Shown in pieces: positions 59,430-64,000 of a DNA stretch of 64,000 nucleotides (positions are counted from its first letter, which is position 1; every line of letters starts with the position of its first letter). The stretch is from NCBI GenBank assembly GCA_016808115.1, contig JAEQBH010003969.1, positions 236,326 through 300,325 on the forward strand. The letters run 5' to 3'. A program made the translations under genes and the position numbers. Origin of the DNA: Tetrastigma voinierianum. Taxonomy: Eukaryota > Streptophyta > Magnoliopsida > Vitales > Vitaceae. Below the pieces are notes generated by a model, which saw only the letters and a program-made list of their open reading frames with translations, was not told where the DNA came from and did no database searches.

Positions 59430-60140
59430 ACGGGTAACCGATGTGGTTTGAAAACGGGCCTCAGCCCACTCGCCAAACCCAAAGAAGAGGTGCGCCCATT
59501 GAAACACTCCAAAGCTCATGCCGTACCTTAATGAAGGCTCCAAACTCGCTTCGCCAAAGGCCGGCATGGTAATCAAGAAAGCCCATATTCAGAATCAAAC
59601 TAAATCTCACTGAGCAAGTGGGAAATAGAATAACTCTAATAACATATTATCCCGCAAATCCAACTAAATCTCACCAAAGAAGGAAAATAAGATAATTCAC
59701 GATATAACAAATCATCCTACCTGGACGCTTCCTGATCCCACCAATGAGGAAGAAAGATACCTGGGCAAGTCGCTTTCTTTCAATATCCCTAATCAAACCG
59801 ATACCGATAAAAGCAAGAAATATCCCGTCCAATGGGAAATAACTTAATCACCATCCAATCGGGAAAACATATACTATAAATACTAAGCCACCCCATCTAT
59901 GAAAGGTACGCAAAACATTCCTCCGCCCTGCGCCCATCTTTTCTCTCGCCGAGACCGACTCGGCATCGGGAAAGCAAGCCACGACGAAGCCCCGCCTACT
60001 CTCTTCTTTCTTGTTTTTGCAGAGAGTAACGCCATGTTCTACCACTGTTCTCAAGAAGAATCTCTATCTCCTACCCGACAATCTGCAGCCTTCGTAATTC
60101 AGCCCACTAAAGAACCCGGTTCCGCCTAACGACCCCAACA
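59430..60140 (+). repeat. Tat 3' LTR (probable, left limit uncertain)
   Basis: The right edge CGACCCCAACA at 60140 fits the CCCCAACA end of Tat LTRs. A TATA box lies 265 bp before it. The left part (59430-59880) is repeated in inverted form at 45790-46186. The TGTTGGGG start expected for such an LTR was not found, so the left limit is a guess. Sequence composition turns AT-rich beyond about 60170. Confidence 0.55.
59875..59882 (+). promoter_or_regulatory. TATA box of Tat LTR
   Basis: TATAAATA in the context ATACTATAAATACTAAGCC, with CCAAT motifs at about 59829 and 59854. A transcript start would be expected about 30 bp downstream, near the AAGGTACGC stretch at 59901. Confidence 0.6.
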
Positions 60141-60961
<821 letters not shown>

Positions 60962-61879
60962 GCATCTCATGAGTGTCTTTTGAGTAAGATTATACATATA
61001 CGTAAACGCCTTTAAGCCATGCACTTCACACCTAAACTAATCATCATAATGAGTCATAAGGATTATACGACGATAAACTCTATCACATAATATAACTATA
61101 TTTTTAAGGCTCAAATTTGAAACCACTAATTTAAATTATTGGTACCGAGAATGTTCTAAAATATTATTATATTACTTTATATGAGATATTTATATCATGT
61201 TGTCTATTTTATCTATCTCAAAAGTGACCCTGTTAATAATAAACTAATTATACGGTTACAAATCTATTTTCTACCAAACCAGATATCATATTCAATATAA
61301 AAGACCTAGCTAAATAATAATTTATATTTTGACTTTTAGTTAGATCATAATTTCAACGGCCTCCTTTAGTTCAAGTTGTAAAATCAATCGATACAAGCAT
61401 TAGATTCAATTTTTTTAATACATCTCGTCTTTTGTGACTTTTTAAAATAGTTTCTAACTTGATCTTTTAATCTTAGAAAATTAAAGTTTGATTTTTCTCA
61501 TCTTGTAACGAATTTTCAGCTTTGATAAAACTTGAACTTATATATTTTCTTCTACCATGGAACATCGGATCCTTTTATTACGCAGCACAGATTTGCTACC
61601 ATATAAAATCTTTGTATGATCCTTTTGTTCAACTTCTATAATGGATGGAACATCTCCTCTCCATGCCCGCCTCACCTCTTCTCTCACTTGAAAACCCTAA
61701 TTTCTTTTATTTTTTCTTTTCATCCTATTTGAAATGAGGGATGGTTTTTTGGTTTTTCTTAACCTGAAATCACCCTTTCCATTGTTCTACTTAGACCTAG
61801 ACTTTCTCCCTCAATAAAGTGATTTCTTCTACCTAATATGAGTTTTCATTTCATTTTCCTTTATTTTCTTATATTTTTA
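60962..61879. other. AT-rich intergenic sequence
   Basis: No coding region recognised. The part from about 61640 to 61860 is T-rich and may belong to the LINE that follows, but no conserved domain is visible. Confidence 0.45.
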
Positions 61880-62205
61880 TTGTCGACTTGTTACGATGTG
61901 TGTTTGGTCGTTAGTTTGTTAGTTGGTTTTTATGTGTGCGATTCAAACCACAACACTGCTTTAATCAAATAGAGAAGTCACATTAAATCCCTATTCGTCA
62001 CATCAAATCCCTATTCGTAAGTATGCTTTATCATACTTGAAATCTTAGGTATTTTAGGCATATTATGATCATCAGCCTTGAGCCATTTATTCTTGCTATT
62101 AACTTGAATGGTGTATTATCCTCTAATATTTTTAACAGTTTGATTTTTATATTTATATGTGTATACCGCCCAATCAATGAAATTTCGTTTTCATTGTAAA
62201 AAATT
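61880..62205 (+). mobile_element. 5'-truncated LINE, 3' end, plus strand
   Basis: It contains CTTGTTACGATGTGTGTTTG, TTTATTCTTGCTATTAACTT, GTATTATCCTCTAATATTTT and CAATGAAATTTCGTTTTCAT, ending in a short A run. The same order is found on the minus strand at 30138-30600. A 20-bp direct duplication (TCACATTAAATCCCTATTCG / TCACATCAAATCCCTATTCG, 61978-62017) lies inside it. Confidence 0.7.
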
Positions 62206-62810
62206 ATATAATTGATTGCTTTTTTTTATGACCAAGGAGAATGTTAATGTTTCAAGGTTTAAAAACATTACTGTAGTTCTCTTCTAGTCCACATCACCAT
62301 ATCTTAATTATTGGCTGTATAACCCATTAAATTGAAGTAGTTAGAGTAAGAGAAATGATTTGATAATGGAAAATATCATTCATTACCTCAAAAATTCTTT
62401 TTGCTCGTCCTTGCAAGTATGGCTTAAATGGTTTGTCCATAAATTGATGAATAATTTCCACTACATAAATAAATTATAAGAGATAAATGTATCTTATAAA
62501 GTGAAATCAACATTTAAGATTTAATATTAATTCGAAGATAATGGGAAGGTATAAAAATAATCCCCTTTTTGATTGCATAGCAGCCTTGTTTGACTAATTT
62601 TCCCTTTCTTTCAAACTTTTTGATGAAATTGAAGGTAATAATTGTCCATTGATTTTAGAAAATATTTTTTGTATCATTTTTTTAAATTAATTGTTTGACA
62701 AAATGTAAGAAAGATTTTAAAAGATCTAAAAAAATGATTTAAAATATTTTTGTACGAGTAGCTTAATATTATAACTTAAAATTAAAAATAACTTTAAGTA
62801 ATGAATACTC
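62206..62810. other. AT-rich intergenic sequence
   Basis: No features recognised. Confidence 0.5.
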
Positions 62811-63234
62811 ATCGCATCCCACATCTACATAGAGGGAGAAAGTTCCAAACACTATATAAGTATGGGCTCCTCTCAACCTAGTAGACTGCTTTAATGCCGT
62901 GAGGGCCTTGACCGAAAGAGACAATATCTACAATGATCAGCTTGGTCTATAAATAAAGATCGTAAAGAAATCCCTAACCCCGATGTGGGGGTTTGTTTAA
63001 TCTCTTATGGAGTGTTTACCTATTCAATTTGGCCCCACAACCCCATATGACACAACAAAAACATTGTGTCTATATAGAAGGTATTTGTCACACATTCCAT
63101 ATCGGATATGGGAGAAAGTTCCTGACACTATATAAGTATGAACTCCTTTCAACCTAGTAAACGCATTTTAAAATTGTGATGGCCTCTTGGGTCCGAAGCA
63201 AATAATATCTATATGATTGGACTAAATCGTTACA
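62811..63234 (+). mobile_element. TRIM/LARD-like pair of short LTR-type repeats
   Basis: Two homologous segments, 62811-62945 and 63086-63234, share CATATCGGATATGGG-like starts (CCCACATCTACATAGAGGG in the first), GAGAAAGTTCC, CACTATATAAGTATG, CTCAACCTAGTA and ACAATATCTA. The second starts TGTCACACATTCC and ends ATCGTTACA, a typical short LTR form. About 140 bp lie between them, with no coding sequence and no clear primer site. The family is common in plants as a small non-autonomous retroelement. Confidence 0.6.
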
Positions 63235-64000
63235 AATACGGTTGTGATCATCTTGTCAAGCCACAACCTCCATTATTTCTACTTGGATACCGATAACTCA
63301 TGAAGATATATAATATAATTTAATGATTTAGAATGAATTTTTAATATCATCTTTTATCAAACAACCATCTTGTTTAAAAATAAAACAAGCAAACCAATCT
63401 TAAGTTACTACATTAAGATTTAACTTAAGTATACTTTTTTTTATGGAAAATGTTTGGCAACACCATGGTGTTAGAAACCATTTCCAAAAATATAAAGTTT
63501 TTAAGGGTAAGCTTTGAAAGGCAATGATATAAAAAACTCCACTAACACTTTCTTTCCCTTGTAACCGCCAAATTTCCAAAAATCACTAATACTCCCTATA
63601 AAATTATGGTAACTTTTTTTAAAGAAAGTAACTCAAGTACCATTTGGCTGACATGTGTGCTCTTTGTACCCATTAATGACTAAACTAAAGGTTGACCGAG
63701 AAATAAATCACTCGCCCTACCCCACTTCATAACTGCAAACCGAGATTCATATTAGCACAGTGGACAACCTCGATGTAATCTCCTAATCTCTGGATAAGGT
63801 ACAAATGTCGTTAGCAATAATGTCCTACTTTGTCCTTGAACTTTTTTCCAATCATAAGATATTTAACGTTTATTTTCGTAGTTTAGTCATGCTCTAGTTG
63901 TTAATTAGTGTTGTAAAATAAACATGTAAGAAGAGAATAAACAAAAATAATAATAAGAACATAAAGATTTATGTCATTCGATCAATATGACTTATGTTCA
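63235..64000. other. AT-rich intergenic sequence to window end
   Basis: No coding region or element recognised. Confidence 0.5.

Larger units (their letters stand above)
46187..60140 (+). mobile_element. Tat-type Ty3/gypsy element, 3' half, with two nested LTRs
   Basis: The plus-strand order is an integrase end (46187-46984), a spacer with a purine-rich tract (50583-50850), an array of about 100-bp units (51240-51411 and 55220-56400), a minus-strand ORF (56600-59070) and a promoter-containing end (59430-60140). A tandem array and an antisense ORF between pol and the 3' LTR are known traits of several plant Tat elements. Two family A LTRs interrupt it (47116-50562, 51412-55219). The 5' half (LTR, gag, protease, RT) is absent. 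Confidence 0.72.

Overview
This window is nuclear DNA of a flowering plant, dense with retrotransposons. The evidence is Ty3/gypsy lineages found in plants (Athila, Tat and Tekay/chromovirus), long LTRs starting TGTAAC, primer sites for tRNA-Asp and initiator tRNA-Met, plant-type LINE tails and long AT microsatellites. The species cannot be named. I found no intact host gene, rRNA, tRNA or CRISPR array. Every retroelement gene carries stops or frameshifts, so all coding calls are pseudogenes.

Layout. (1) 1-28262 is a nest. The oldest layer looks like the 3' half of a minus-strand Tat element: a pol end at about 28.0-28.26 kb, short GAGCCACTT/GACATGTGCC repeats on both sides of later insertions, and a plus-strand (antisense) degraded gene at about 1.15-6.01 kb. 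Into it went a 2.2-kb LTR (1737-3920), a 17.4-kb Athila element (6340-23779, target duplication ctagt/ctagc) and another long LTR (25430-27785). The Athila element itself holds a solo LTR (12999-13878, inside integrase) and a second, minus-strand Athila-type element (about 15870-22327). (2) 28263-35202 is AT-rich, with AT repeats, a LINE 3' end and a possible CACTA end. (3) 35203 to about 45000 is a Tekay/Del chromovirus with gag, RT, RNase H, integrase and chromodomain remnants. Its 5' LTR is reduced to 201 bp, and its 3' side is an LTR / inverted LTR piece / LTR stack. (4) About 45790-60140 is a plus-strand Tat element 3' half: integrase, purine-rich tract, roughly 100-bp tandem array, a minus-strand antisense ORF with a gypsy-type 'putative transposase' domain, and an LTR-like end. 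Two long LTRs of one family sit in it in opposite orientations (47116-50562 plus, 51412-55219 minus), the second splitting the array. (5) 60141-64000 is AT-rich, with a long AT/ATTT microsatellite, a second copy of the same LINE tail and a TRIM-like repeat pair.

How the parts relate. The two Tat remnants are mirror images around the 28-46 kb interval. Four copies of one long-LTR family (here called family A: starts TGTAACA, ends near GTGTGGCA) landed in the Tat elements, at least two of them in or beside tandem repeats. Nesting gives a relative order: Tat first, then Athila and family A, then the solo LTR and second Athila inside the first Athila. Domain assignments rest on conserved motifs read by eye. 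Element ends without a target duplication are approximate.
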